Positions 1 through 8,650 of a DNA stretch of 64,000 nucleotides are shown piece by piece; position 1 is the first letter of the stretch, and the number at the start of each line of letters is the position of its first letter. A program made the position numbers and the translations under genes. The notes below the pieces were generated by a model that saw nothing but the letters and a program-made list of their open reading frames with translations, was not told the DNA's origin and ran no database searches. Origin of the DNA: Merdimmobilis hominis (GTDB lineage Bacteria; Bacillota; Clostridia; Oscillospirales; Ruminococcaceae); contig NZ_LT629939.1 of the NCBI RefSeq assembly GCF_900104615.1, forward strand, positions 1,349,001 to 1,413,000. The letters are read 5' to 3'.

Positions 1-1973
1 CCGGTGGGGAACATATTTTGATCTGCCTCTCCGGCGCCCCCTCCAACGCCAAGGTGATCCGCACCGCGGCCCGGATGGCCGATGCCTTTCACAGTGAATT
101 TACCGCTTTGTATGTGGAGTCTCCCACCGCCCAGGACATGGATGAAAAAAGCCTGGGCCAGCTTCGGGAGAACATCCGCTTGGCGGAGGATTCCGGGGCC
201 CAGATCGCCACTGTTTATGGGGACGACCTAGCCCTCCAAATTTCAGAATACGCCAAGGCCGGCGGGGTCACCAAGGTGGTCATTGGCCGTTCTGGCGGCA
301 GGCGGACCCTCGTCCATCCCCAGCGGAACCTGGCGGACCAGCTCATGGAGCTCTCCCCCAACCTGGACGTTTACATCATCCCGGACAGCCAGCCCACTGT
401 TCCCCCTCACCGGGCAGCCAGGGAGAAGTTCCGGGTCTCCCTGCCCGACCTGTTTAAAACCGCGGCGGTGGTGGCGTTCTGCTCTATGGTGGGCCTTTTT
501 TTCCACGGGGCTGGCCTGGGGGATGCCAACATCATCACCGTCTACATTTTAGGGGTGCTCATCACCTCCCTACTCACCTCTGGCCGGATGTACGGGGGAT
601 TGGCTTCCCTAGTCAGCGTGGTGCTGTTCAACTACCTGTTCACCCAGCCACGGTTCACCTTCCGCGCCTACGACGCCGGGTACCCAGTCACCTTTTTGAT
701 CATGTTCGCCGCCAGTTTTATCACCAGCACCTTGACCATGCGGGTCAAAGACCAGACCCGCATGGCGGTGCAGAAGGCCTACCGCACCCAAGTGCTGTTG
801 GAGACCAGCCAAAAGCTTCAACAGGCGGAAGGGGCTGGTGAGATCTTCTCCGCCATCGCCGGCCAGCTGGTCAAGCTGCTGGACTGTACCGTCCTCCTTT
901 ACCCAGTGGATAAGGCTGGGGAGCTCTGCGCCCCCATCGCCTACCCCGCCCCCGGCCAAGAGGATGATCCCGCCTACCAGGCGGAGCAGGAGCAAAAGGC
1001 CGCCCAGTGGGTCTATCAAAACAACAAACACGCCGGGGCCACTACCAACACCTTCCCCGATGCCCGATGCCTCTATCTGGCGGTGCGGGGGCGGAAAAAG
1101 GCCCTGGCTGTGGCGGCCATCGCCGTGGGGCCCCATGGGCTGGGGGCATTTGAAAAGAGCCTGCTCATCGCCATGTTGGGGGAATGCGGCCTCGCCCTCG
1201 AAAAAAACGCCCTGGATGAGGCCAAGCAGGAAGTGGAGATTAAGGCCAGCCAAGAGGCTCTGCGGGCCAACCTGCTGCGGTCTATCTCCCACGACCTGCG
1301 CACCCCACTCACCAGCATCAGCGGCAACGCTGGGGTGCTGATGGGCAATTCCAGTGTGCTGGATGAGGAGAAGAAACAGCAGCTGTACACGGATATCTAC
1401 GACGATTCCATCTGGCTGATCAACCTGGTGGAAAACCTCCTGTCGGTCACCCGCATTGAGAACGGCACCGTCAGCCTGTCCATGGCCCCAGAGCTGCTGG
1501 AGGATTTGGTGGGGGAGGCCCTCTCCCACCTGAGCCGCCGGGCACAGGACCACGAAATCGCCTCCCGGCTGGAGGAGGGCTTGCTGTTGGTTGACTGCGA
1601 TGCCCGGCTGATCATCCAGGTGCTGGTCAACCTGGTGGACAACGCGATGAAATACACCCCGCCGGGGTCCCACATTGAAATCTCCGCCCGGGAGGAAGGG
1701 GCGATGATCCGAGTGGAGGTGGCCGACGACGGCCCCGGTATCCCCGATGAAGCGAAAACGAAATTGTTCGAAATGTTCTACACTGCCGGCAACCACCGGG
1801 GGGACGGGCGGCGGGGGCTGGGCCTTGGCCTTTCCCTCTGCCAGTCCATTGTAATGGCCCACGGCGGATCGATTGAAGTCCGAGACAACCAGCCCCATGG
1901 GGCGGTGTTCTCCTTTACCCTGCCCGCCACCAAAATGCCGGAGCTGTCCAAAGCAAACGGGGAGGTTTTGTAA
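1..1973 (+). CDS. kdpD: KdpD-type sensor histidine kinase, 5'-truncated by the window edge
   Basis: Senses K+ limitation or turgor and phosphorylates a response regulator (KdpE in known systems). The frame is open to base 1 and residues before the first in-frame TTG at 18 still look like family sequence (GGEHI), so the true start lies outside. Counting from base 18: Usp-like domain about 1-120, four hydrophobic DUF4118 segments about 143-240, a GAF-like region about 262-400, the H-box with phospho-acceptor His425 (SISHDLRTPLTS), the N-box NLVDNAMKYTP near 538, and G boxes DDGPGIP near 571 and GLGLGL near 601. The N-terminal KdpD P-loop domain would lie upstream and cannot be judged. No kdpE follows; a NUDIX gene starts 4 bases after the stop. 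Confidence 0.9.
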   Translation, partial: GGEHILICLSGAPSNAKVIRTAARMADAFHSEFTALYVESPTAQDMDEKSLGQLRENIRLAEDSGAQIATVYGDDLALQISEYAKAGGVTKVVIGRSGGRRTLVHPQRNLADQLMELSPNLDVYIIPDSQPTVPPHRAAREKFRVSLPDLFKTAAVVAFCSMVGLFFHGAGLGDANIITVYILGVLITSLLTSGRMYGGLASLVSVVLFNYLFTQPRFTFRAYDAGYPVTFLIMFAASFITSTLTMRVKDQTRMAVQKAYRTQVLLETSQKLQQAEGAGEIFSAIAGQLVKLLDCTVLLYPVDKAGELCAPIAYPAPGQEDDPAYQAEQEQKAAQWVYQNNKHAGATTNTFPDARCLYLAVRGRKKALAVAAIAVGPHGLGAFEKSLLIAMLGECGLALEKNALDEAKQEVEIKASQEALRANLLRSISHDLRTPLTSISGNAGVLMGNSSVLDEEKKQQLYTDIYDDSIWLINLVENLLSVTRIENGTVSLSMAPELLEDLVGEALSHLSRRAQDHEIASRLEEGLLLVDCDARLIIQVLVNLVDNAMKYTPPGSHIEISAREEGAMIRVEVADDGPGIPDEAKTKLFEMFYTAGNHRGDGRRGLGLGLSLCQSIVMAHGGSIEVRDNQPHGAVFSFTLPATKMPELSKANGEVL

Positions 1974-1977
1974 CGCT

Positions 1978-2478
1978 ATGGAATACTGGGATATCTGCGA
2001 TGCAACCGGCAAACCCACCGGCTGTATCTGGCCCAAGGGGGAGCCCTTTCCTCTGGGGATGTACCACCTGGCCGCTGAAATTTGGGTGGTCAACAAAAAC
2101 GGTGAAATCCTGATTCAACGGCGGGCCGCCGGGTGCGAGATCCTCCCCGGGGTCTGGGGCCTGACCACGGGGCGGATAGCCGCTGGGGAGTCCACCCGCC
2201 AAGGGGCGGTGCGGGAACTGTGGGAGGAACTGGGCATTGCCGCCCAGCCGGAGGAGCTGGTCCCTCTGCTCCGCGCCAGGCGCACCGAGCTGATTTGGGA
2301 TGTGTACCTGCTGCGGCGGGATACGCCTCTCTCAGCCCTGCGCTTGCAGGAGGAAGAGGTGGCGGAAGCGAGATGGGTTACCCCGGATATCTTCCGCCAG
2401 ATGGCCGCCACGGGGGAACTGTATCGTTACCCAGAGTTGGAGGATGTCCTTGGCCGGGTGAAGGAACTGTGCCGGTGA
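1978..2478 (+). CDS. NUDIX hydrolase
   Basis: This 166-residue protein should hydrolyse a nucleoside diphosphate linked to another moiety; the substrate is unknown. A canonical Nudix box occupies about residues 65-87, with the pattern G-x5-E-x7-REL-x-EE-x-GI all present. The N-terminus (EYWDICDATGKPTG) resembles the isopentenyl-diphosphate-isomerase-like or YfcD-type NUDIX subgroup. The ATG at 1978 lies 4 bases beyond the kinase stop, with a GGGAGG in the end of the kinase gene, so the two are probably translated from one message. It could be a housekeeping gene that merely rides on that transcript. Confidence 0.85.
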   Translation: MEYWDICDATGKPTGCIWPKGEPFPLGMYHLAAEIWVVNKNGEILIQRRAAGCEILPGVWGLTTGRIAAGESTRQGAVRELWEELGIAAQPEELVPLLRARRTELIWDVYLLRRDTPLSALRLQEEEVAEARWVTPDIFRQMAATGELYRYPELEDVLGRVKELCR

Positions 2479-2522
2479 CCTTTCCCCCAAATGCGCGGTT
2501 GTATTTAAGGGAGAGCAACAAA

Positions 2523-2552
2523 AAAATGGACGCCAGCTTTGGCGTCCATTTT
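2523..2552. terminator. Bidirectional intrinsic terminator
   Basis: A 12-bp perfect stem (AAAATGGACGCC and its complement) with a 6-base loop carries A/T runs on both sides. It lies between the convergent NUDIX and UxaA-type genes and can serve both. Confidence 0.85.
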
Positions 2553-2593
2553 GCTTTGCGTGTATTTCCGGGGAAATCCCCGTATGCAGAATT

Positions 2594-3757
2594 TTAGAAT
2601 GTACCGGTCAGCTTGTAGATGCCGAACTCCCGGTGGCCCAGGCTTTCCGCCTTGGTGACCTGGCCATTGCAGACGTCTGCAACCATTTGGAACAGCTCTT
2701 CGCCAATTTCCTCCACCTTGGCGCCCTCGGTGATGATGCGCCCTGCATTGATGTCGATGTTGTCGCTCATCTTGCGGTAGGTGGCGTCGTTGCCGGTGAT
2801 TTTGATGACCGGGGCGATGGGGCTGCCGGTGGGGGTGCCGCGGCCGGTGGAGAAGATGACCACCTGGGCGCCGCCAGCCACCATGCCGGTGATGGAGTCA
2901 ATGTCCTGGCCGGGGGTATCCATAAAGTAGAGGCCCTTTTTCTCCAAGGGGAGAAGCTCCGCATAGTTGAGGGCGCCTTTGAAGGGGGCGGTGCCCGCCT
3001 TATACATGCAGCCCAAGGATTTTTCCTCAATGGTGGAGAGGCCGCCTTCCTTGTTGCCGGGGGTGGGCTGGCCGCTGCGCAGGTCCTCACCCAAGGCGAT
3101 GGCGCGGTTCTCCACATTTTTTACCATGTCCAGGAACTTCTGTTTCTGGTCCTCGTCCTCAAACCGGGCAGCCAGCAGGTGCTCAGCGCCGATGACCTCG
3201 GTGGTCTCGCTCAAAATGCTGCTGCCGCCCTCGGCGATGAGACGGTTGGAGCAGTAACCGATGGAGGGGTTGGAGGCCAGGCCGCTGGTGGGGTCGGAAC
3301 CGCCGCACTCCAGGGCCATGATGATCTCGCTCATATCAAACTCCACCCGCTTCTGCATAGAGAGGTCGCGGGCCATCTGGGCGGCATACAAAGCGCCCTT
3401 GGCGATGGCGGGCAGGGTGCCGCCCTCCTCCTGGATGACCACCACTTCCACCCGTTTGCCGGTGGTGCGGATCTCCTCCGCCACAGCCCGGGCCTGGATG
3501 CCGTCACAGCCCAGGCCGACTACCACACAGGCGCCCACGTTGGCATTTTTGCCAAAGCCTACAATGGTTTGCTGGGTGAGGGCCAGGTCGGAGCCGATTT
3601 GGCAGCAGCCGTGCTGGTTGGGGATGGCGATCGCCCCGGGGACCTGAGCGGCGATCTTCTCGGCGGTGTCGGTGGCACAGACCGAGGTGGGGATAATCAA
3701 TACATGGTTGCGCACGCCGAAATGGCCGTTTTCACGCTGATAACCCATCAATTTCAT
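2594..3757 (-). CDS. UxaA/SuyB-family dehydratase or lyase, large subunit
   Basis: This 387-residue protein is the C-terminal catalytic part of the altronate/galactarate dehydratase family. The N-terminus (GYQRENGHFGVRNH) and internal Cys/Gly-rich motifs such as NQHGCCQIGSD and ECGGSDPTSGLASNP are family hallmarks. In E. coli UxaA an N-terminal SAF domain is fused; here it is a separate gene 14 bases upstream. That split layout is found both for altronate dehydratases and for (2R)-sulfolactate sulfo-lyase SuyAB, and the sequence alone does not separate them. No uronate or sulfonate pathway genes are nearby. An AGGGAGG ribosome site precedes the ATG at 3757. Confidence 0.85.
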   Translation of the reverse strand: MKLMGYQRENGHFGVRNHVLIIPTSVCATDTAEKIAAQVPGAIAIPNQHGCCQIGSDLALTQQTIVGFGKNANVGACVVVGLGCDGIQARAVAEEIRTTGKRVEVVVIQEEGGTLPAIAKGALYAAQMARDLSMQKRVEFDMSEIIMALECGGSDPTSGLASNPSIGYCSNRLIAEGGSSILSETTEVIGAEHLLAARFEDEDQKQKFLDMVKNVENRAIALGEDLRSGQPTPGNKEGGLSTIEEKSLGCMYKAGTAPFKGALNYAELLPLEKKGLYFMDTPGQDIDSITGMVAGGAQVVIFSTGRGTPTGSPIAPVIKITGNDATYRKMSDNIDINAGRIITEGAKVEEIGEELFQMVADVCNGQVTKAESLGHREFGIYKLTGTF

Positions 3758-3771
3758 AGCGGTTTCCTCCC

Positions 3772-4056
3772 TTATGCCTGTTGCTGTTTGTCGCCGCGGC
3801 CGCGGGTGCTTTCCAGGTTGTGGACATGCACATGGTCGCCGGGATGGATGTCCTCGGTGGCATCGCCGATGACTTCGCCGTATTTGTAGCAGTATTCGCC
3901 TTTTTTGATTTCTGCGACCGCCATCTTGTGGAAGACGGGGATATCGCTTTGGACGGTGTAATTCTTACCCTCGAACTCGATGATCTCGCCTTTTTTCAGA
4001 GGGCGCAGGCAGGTGACCAGGTTGTCTTTTTCACTGACGTGAAGGACTGCATTCAT
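3772..4056 (-). CDS. SAF-domain small subunit of the UxaA/SuyA-family lyase
   Basis: This 94-residue protein is a stand-alone SAF domain (PLKKGEIIEFEG, HKMAVAEIKKGE, YGEVIGDATEDIHPGDHVHVHN), the substrate- and metal-organising half of altronate dehydratase-type enzymes. The final HVHVHN motif is typical. Start is the ATG at 4056 because an AGGAGG lies just upstream; a longer in-frame ATG at 4101 has no such site. It is translated directly before the large subunit and the two products presumably form one enzyme. Confidence 0.85.
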   Translation of the reverse strand: MNAVLHVSEKDNLVTCLRPLKKGEIIEFEGKNYTVQSDIPVFHKMAVAEIKKGEYCYKYGEVIGDATEDIHPGDHVHVHNLESTRGRGDKQQQA

Positions 4057-4210
4057 CTGGGGTTCCTCCTTTTTCAAAATACATGTAATATAGTATATCA
4101 TGGCGAAAAAAGTTTGTATAGAAAAGAACTGACCAAATTTTCAGCCCAGGATTTATATGAAATTATTATGATGAGAATTTTTTGTCTTGCCTGCGGCTGC
4201 GGGGATTTTC

Positions 4211-4239
4211 TGGACTTTTCCTAGGCGGCAGGGTATACT
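4211..4239 (+). promoter_or_regulatory. Sigma-A-type promoter for the miniprotein
   Basis: A -35 box TGGACT and a -10 box TATACT are separated by exactly 17 bases. The promoter points to the short open frames starting at 4276 and 4336. Confidence 0.6.
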
Positions 4240-4275
4240 GAAAATAAGAAAATCTGCCTTACGGGGAGGGGACTC

Positions 4276-4302
4276 ATGGGGCCGTGGATGTGGCATGCAT
4301 GA
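4276..4302 (+). CDS. Possible 8-codon micro-ORF with two Trp codons
   Basis: An ATG preceded 4 bases upstream by a strong GGGGAGGGG reads MGPWMWHA then TGA. It lies between the promoter at 4211 and the 34-residue miniprotein. It may be a leader peptide or chance; nothing else supports translation. Confidence 0.25.
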   Translation: MGPWMWHA

Positions 4303-4335
4303 TTGCTTTTATTTTTAGAAGTGGGAGGTGATAAG

Positions 4336-4440
4336 ATGTGGACGCTTATTTGGCAGTTATCCCAGCTGTTGTTTTTGGGCATGATCGTGTATATTGGGAT
4401 ACTGGTGATTAAGGCGCTAAAAAAATATTTGAACTCATAA
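4336..4440 (+). CDS. 34-residue single-pass membrane miniprotein
   Basis: ATG at 4336 with GGGAGGTG 5 bases upstream encodes 34 residues. Nearly the whole chain is one hydrophobic helix (residues about 4-26, including LLFLGMIVYIGILVI), followed by a positive tail KALKKYLNS that should sit in the cytoplasm. It has its own promoter and ribosome site, which argues for a real gene. I recognise no family. Such proteins often modulate a larger membrane partner, but no partner is evident here. The next gene downstream encodes an exported protein and may be co-transcribed. Confidence 0.6.
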   Translation: MWTLIWQLSQLLFLGMIVYIGILVIKALKKYLNS

Positions 4441-4516
4441 GGCGTGGGGCCCCAACAGGTTGTATCCCGATAGCCAGAAAAACCTTGGAAAGGCGTTTTG
4501 GAGGGAGGGACGTGTT

Positions 4517-5005
4517 ATGAAACTATGGATCGGTATGCTGTGTGCGGTATTGCTTTTGGCGCCTGGGAATAGGGGGAAACTCCTCGCTCAAGGGGAGCCG
4601 GATTCCCATCCGGCCCAAGAAAAGGCAAACCTGCCCGACGGTTATCAAACGGCGGTTTTCTCGGCGGAGAAGGACTTTGGAGAGGGCCGGACGGTGCGGG
4701 CCAGCGCTCTTGTGAAATGCTATGCCAAGGGGAGCTTTTTTAGCTTTGAAGAGGTGCTTGCCACCTGGACCGAAAAAACCGGCCCAGGGGAGTATGGATT
4801 CCAGGAGGCATACAGCCATGCTGCTATTAGCGAAGACCGGCAAACCCTCCAGATTCAAGCCCGAGGGGTGGTGGAAACCGGAGGGCCGGATTACACCACG
4901 GCCTCCTCCGGTTGGGGGGCGTTGCCGGATGTCTTATATGGGAGGGAACCACAACCTCTGGAGCGGGAAATCGCCTCCTGGGGCAATATCTGGACCAAGA
5001 GATGA
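4517..5005 (+). CDS. Exported protein of unknown function
   Basis: This 162-residue protein begins with a short signal peptide (MKLWIGMLCAVLLLAPG, probable cleavage shortly after the LLAQG region). The mature part contains a beta-rich stretch (TAVFSAEKDFGEGRTVRASALVKCYAKGSFFSF) and ends in a Trp-rich tail. The ATG at 4517 is chosen for the GGAGGGA ribosome site and because it places the signal peptide at the N-terminus. I do not recognise a family. It may share a transcript with the miniprotein 76 bases upstream. Confidence 0.65.
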   Translation: MKLWIGMLCAVLLLAPGNRGKLLAQGEPDSHPAQEKANLPDGYQTAVFSAEKDFGEGRTVRASALVKCYAKGSFFSFEEVLATWTEKTGPGEYGFQEAYSHAAISEDRQTLQIQARGVVETGGPDYTTASSGWGALPDVLYGREPQPLEREIASWGNIWTKR

Positions 5006-5186
5006 TTCGGCGAAAAAGGCAGACATGCGCCACTGTTCCCTTCCCCAGGGCGCACTTTTTGGATTTTGACCTCCCTTTGCAGTATCAAGGAGAGGGACTC
5101 GCGGTTCCCGCCTGAAAAAGAGGCAAAGCCGGAGGGGATGCCAAATTTGGCGGCCCTTCTGGCGGATTGGGTGCAATATTTCCCCG

Positions 5187-5729
5187 TTACAGATTGCGGC
5201 CCAGCTGGTAGGCTTCCTCCAGGGCCGGGTGCCCTGCTATCGCCCCTTTCTGGGAACAGCCGGTGGCTAAAACCACGCCCCGGTCCTGCCACTGAAGGCT
5301 CCCCTGGCAGATGCGGCGGTACACACCCACCGCCCCGTCGAACTTGGCTGGGTCGGCCACAGCGCCACACATCAGCAGCACCGATTCCCGAATGGGCAAG
5401 TTGCGGCCGGAAAAGGCTTTGAGCTTATCGATGGCCAGCTTCAGCTGGCCGGAGATATCGTACCAGTACAGCGGGGACACCAGGGCGATGGCATCGGCCT
5501 GTTCCAGCAGGGGAGCCAGCTTGTTGAAGTCGTCGTCAAAGGAACAGGCCACCCCTTTGGAAAAGCAGGTATCGCAGGCGCGGCAGGGGCCGATTTTACT
5601 GCGGCCTGCATCAAAGGTGGTGACGGTGTGCCCCGCTTCCTGGGCCCCTTTGGCGAAGGCTTTGGCCAGTTGGTCGCTGTTTCCCCCGGCGCGGGGGCTG
5701 CCGGTGACAATCAAAACCCTTTTGCTCAT
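5187..5729 (-). CDS. Flavodoxin-fold NAD(P)H-dependent FMN reductase / iron-sulfur flavoprotein-like
   Basis: This 180-residue protein opens with the FMN phosphate-binding loop VTGSPRAGGNSD (residues 8-19) of the NADPH-dependent FMN reductase family. It has a cluster of cysteines at 49, 52, 55 and 62, the spacing seen in iron-sulfur flavoproteins and related multimeric flavodoxin-like reductases, then the SPLYWYDISGQLK motif near residue 90. It probably shuttles electrons from a reduced carrier to an unknown acceptor in the cytoplasm. It is transcribed alone; GGGAGG precedes the ATG. Confidence 0.85.
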   Translation of the reverse strand: MSKRVLIVTGSPRAGGNSDQLAKAFAKGAQEAGHTVTTFDAGRSKIGPCRACDTCFSKGVACSFDDDFNKLAPLLEQADAIALVSPLYWYDISGQLKLAIDKLKAFSGRNLPIRESVLLMCGAVADPAKFDGAVGVYRRICQGSLQWQDRGVVLATGCSQKGAIAGHPALEEAYQLGRNL

Positions 5730-5818
5730 AGAAAAATCCTCCCGTCTCTAAATTGTTAGCCCCAGTATATTCCTTGAAGCCCACTCCAAGTCAAGGGGAA
5801 TTTTTCTGGGAACACAAA

Positions 5819-5851
5819 AAGTCGTCCGCCTCCTGTGGAGGTGGACGACTT
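5819..5851 (-). terminator. Intrinsic terminator of the M20/YfcC operon
   Basis: A 15-bp stem with one G-U pair and a 3-base loop, followed on the minus strand by TTTTTGTGTT. It lies just beyond the stop codon at 5864. Confidence 0.85.
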
Positions 5852-5863
5852 GGCTTTTTTGGC

Positions 5864-7036
5864 TTACAGGCCCATAGTCTGCCGGAACTCGGCGGTGATA
5901 TCCGCCAGGAGCTGGGGGTTTTCAATGATGTCTGCCGCGGTGAGGGCAAAGGCCCGAACGGTCTTGGCCATCTGCTCGTTAGCAAAGTCGGTAACCGAAG
6001 CGGCAGCAAACTCCACGGTGTGGGAGTTGCAAGCCTCTTGGGAGATGGCGAAGTGAGGGTGGATCATGGGGCAGACCTGGCTGACGTTGCCGGCGTCGGA
6101 AGAGCCGGAGCCGGGCCGGGCGGCGATGACTTCCGGCACGCCGCAGTCCAAAAGGCGCTGGGTGAACTGGTTGGAGAGGGTCTCATTGGTGACCATGTTG
6201 TCGTAGATGGCCTCAAAATTGGAGATCTTCACCGTGACCCCGTTGGAGAGGGCGGCGGCCTGGGCGCAGTTCTTCACCTGTTCCACCAGCTTGTTCAGGT
6301 AAGGCTTGGTGGCGGCGCGGACATAGAAGTCGGCGCGGGTGTAGTCAGGAACCACATTGGCCGCTTTGCCGCCGTCCAGGATGACGCCGTGCACTCGGGC
6401 GTCGCTCTGGAAATGCTCCCGCAGGGCGGCGATGTTGTTGAACAGGCTGATTACCCCATGCAGGGCATTGGCACCTTTCTCCGGTGCGGCAGCGGCGTGG
6501 GCAGTCTGGCCGAAGAACTCAAACCGCAGGGGCACGATACCCAGGGAGGTGCCGCTCTTGTAGTATTTATCGGAGGGGTGAGCCATCATAGCCACATCCA
6601 CCCCGTCAAAGCCTCCGGCGTTGACAATGGCAACCTTGCCGCCGTCCGTCTCCTCCGCGGGGGTACCGAACACGATGACCGTGCCTCCCAACTGGTCGAT
6701 CATCTCCCGCAGGACGATGCCGGAACCAGTGCTGGTGGCCCCCAGGATGTTGTGGCCACAGCCGTGGCCGATGCCGGGCAGGGCGTCATACTCGGCCAAA
6801 AAGCCGATGGTGGGGCCGGGTTTTTGGGAGGAATAGGTGGCCTTAAAGGCGGTGGGCAAACCGCAGAAGGGGCGTTCTACCGTGAAGCCGTATTTTTCCA
6901 GCAGGGCGCAGTGGGCGTCGGCGGCAAAGGTCTCCTGATGGCCCATTTCCGGATGGTCGTGGATGGATGTGCTCAGGGCTACCAGCTCGGGCTGCAAATC
7001 CTGGGCGAGCTTGGCGACTTGATCAAAATGGTTCAT
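5864..7036 (-). CDS. M20 family amidohydrolase (AbgB-like)
   Basis: This 390-residue M20D metallo-amidohydrolase should remove an acyl or amino-acyl group from an amide substrate in the cytoplasm. Visible metal ligands and catalytic residues include the GHGCGHN motif (Cys93, His95) and the glutamate pair Glu127-Glu128 (TPAEETDGG). The AEYDALPGIGHGCGH block is typical of p-aminobenzoyl-glutamate hydrolase-type enzymes. It is the second gene of an operon with a YfcC-like transporter under a lysine riboswitch, so an N-acyl- or peptide-linked lysine or diaminopimelate is a plausible substrate. That assignment is inference from context only. Confidence 0.85.
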   Translation of the reverse strand: MNHFDQVAKLAQDLQPELVALSTSIHDHPEMGHQETFAADAHCALLEKYGFTVERPFCGLPTAFKATYSSQKPGPTIGFLAEYDALPGIGHGCGHNILGATSTGSGIVLREMIDQLGGTVIVFGTPAEETDGGKVAIVNAGGFDGVDVAMMAHPSDKYYKSGTSLGIVPLRFEFFGQTAHAAAAPEKGANALHGVISLFNNIAALREHFQSDARVHGVILDGGKAANVVPDYTRADFYVRAATKPYLNKLVEQVKNCAQAAALSNGVTVKISNFEAIYDNMVTNETLSNQFTQRLLDCGVPEVIAARPGSGSSDAGNVSQVCPMIHPHFAISQEACNSHTVEFAAASVTDFANEQMAKTVRAFALTAADIIENPQLLADITAEFRQTMGL

Positions 7037-7078
7037 GAAGGTACTTCCTTTCCATCTATCAAAAGGGTGGATATTCGG

Positions 7079-8491
7079 TTAGAAGGGGCCGTAGCCAAAC
7101 ATGTTGGCCGCCACAATGAACACGCCGCCCAGGGCAATCCAGATGCCCACCAGGGGGCCGGCGAATTTGAGCCATTTTTCATAGGGGATCTTGGCCATAG
7201 CAAGGATGGCCATCATAGTGCCGGACACCGGCAGGATGGAGTTGGTGAAACCGTCGCCAAACTGGAAGCAGAGGACTGCCACCTGGCGGTTGATGTGGAG
7301 CACGTCGGCCAGCGGGACCATGATGGGCATGGTGGCCGCAGCTTGGCCGGAACCGGAGGGGATGAAGAAGTTGGTCAGGATCTGCACTGCATACATACCC
7401 AGCACCGAGATGGCAGAGGGCAGAGAGGCGATGACGCCGCTCATGGCGTGGACGGCGGTGTCGATGATCATGCTCTGTTCCATTACGATGAGGATGGCGC
7501 GGGCGATACCCACCATGATGGCGCCGTTGGCGATATCCCGGATACCGGTCTGGAAATGCTTGACGATCTCATCGGGGGTGAAGCCGTATACAAGGCCGGA
7601 GACAATGCCCATGCCCAGGAAGAGGGCGGCGATCTCACTGACATACCAACCCAGCTTCATGACGCCGTAGACCAGGAAGACAAACCCGGCGACCACGATA
7701 GCGAGGACGATCTTCTGGCGGCCGGTGATCTTCTCCACCTGGGAGAGGTCGATGCCGTTGCCCCGCTCTGCCAGTTCGGTCTCATACATCATGCCGGACT
7801 GTGGGTTGAGGCGGACCTTTTTGCCGTACCGCATCACATAGAAGGAGGTGACAGCCACCAGCACCACCCAAATCAAAATCCGGTAGGCGACGCCGGAGAA
7901 CATGGGCAGTTCCGCCAGGCCCTGGGCAACGCCAATGGTGAAGGGGTTGATGACGCCAGCGCAGAAGCCGCAGGCCGCGCCCAGCACCGCCAGGGAGGTG
8001 CCCACCATGGCGTCGTACCCCAGTGCCCGGGCCAAGGCGATGGTGATGGGGACAAAGACCACGTTTTCCTCCGACATGCCGAAGGTGGCGCCGCCGATGG
8101 AGAAGATGGCCAGGACTGCGGGGATCATCAGGTTTTCCTTGCTGCGGAAGGCCACAGCGGCCCGCCCGATGGCGGATTTGATGGCGCCGGTCTCGGTGAT
8201 GATGTTAAAAGAGGCGGACACAATCATGATGAAGAAGGTGATGGAGGCGGCGGCGGTCATGCCCGTGGGGAATGCCAGCAGGAACTCCATGACGCCGATG
8301 GGGTTGCTCTCCACCCGGGTGTAGGAGTTGGGGTCGACCACGGTGCGGCCATCCACCTGGATGCGCGCGTACTCGCCGGCGGGGACAAAGTAGCTGCACA
8401 GGGCTACAATCAGAACGATGCAGAACATCAGAACGACCGGATGAGGGAATTTAAACTTTTTCTTAGTAGCGGAAGGGTTTTGGTTGCTCAT
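7079..8491 (-). CDS. YfcC/ArcD-like 12-TM transporter under lysine riboswitch control
   Basis: This 470-residue, highly hydrophobic protein belongs to the YfcC family (DcuC/ArcD-related permeases of C4-dicarboxylates and basic amino acids). Typical segments are GGATFGMSEENVVF, the GAACGFCAGVINPFT region, and FFIPSGSGQAAATMPIM near the end. The ATG at 8491 sits 10 bases from AGGAG; an ATG at 8500 is only 1 base from it and is unlikely. The leader holds a lysine riboswitch and terminator, so lysine or a close relative is the likely substrate. Direction of transport cannot be told. The M20 gene follows 42 bases later. Confidence 0.85.
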   Translation of the reverse strand: MSNQNPSATKKKFKFPHPVVLMFCIVLIVALCSYFVPAGEYARIQVDGRTVVDPNSYTRVESNPIGVMEFLLAFPTGMTAAASITFFIMIVSASFNIITETGAIKSAIGRAAVAFRSKENLMIPAVLAIFSIGGATFGMSEENVVFVPITIALARALGYDAMVGTSLAVLGAACGFCAGVINPFTIGVAQGLAELPMFSGVAYRILIWVVLVAVTSFYVMRYGKKVRLNPQSGMMYETELAERGNGIDLSQVEKITGRQKIVLAIVVAGFVFLVYGVMKLGWYVSEIAALFLGMGIVSGLVYGFTPDEIVKHFQTGIRDIANGAIMVGIARAILIVMEQSMIIDTAVHAMSGVIASLPSAISVLGMYAVQILTNFFIPSGSGQAAATMPIMVPLADVLHINRQVAVLCFQFGDGFTNSILPVSGTMMAILAMAKIPYEKWLKFAGPLVGIWIALGGVFIVAANMFGYGPF

Positions 8492-8589
8492 CGAATTCAT
8501 TCTCCTTATTTTAGAATTAGAAGAATAAAAATTGATGGTGGGCCCTCATTTTTCCCTCGCCCTACCGCCCGCCGACGGGGTTTCCAGGA

Positions 8590-8623
8590 AAAACAAAAAG
8601 GTTGCATCCATCGATGCAACCTT
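8590..8623 (-). terminator. Riboswitch-controlled intrinsic terminator
   Basis: On the minus strand a perfect 11-bp stem (AAGGTTGCATC and its complement) with a GATG loop is followed by TTTTGTTT. It sits between the lysine aptamer and the transporter start, the normal place for the expression platform that stops transcription when lysine is bound. Confidence 0.9.
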
Positions 8624-8650
8624 ACAAAAAACGATTTGTCAGTCATCATC

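Noticed and set aside
609-2096. Long minus-strand open frame opposite the KdpD-type kinase
   Set aside because: Shadow frame caused by GC-rich codons; the composition is low-complexity Gln/His/Gly and no domain is seen. Similar shadows occur opposite secA, enolase and the transporters.
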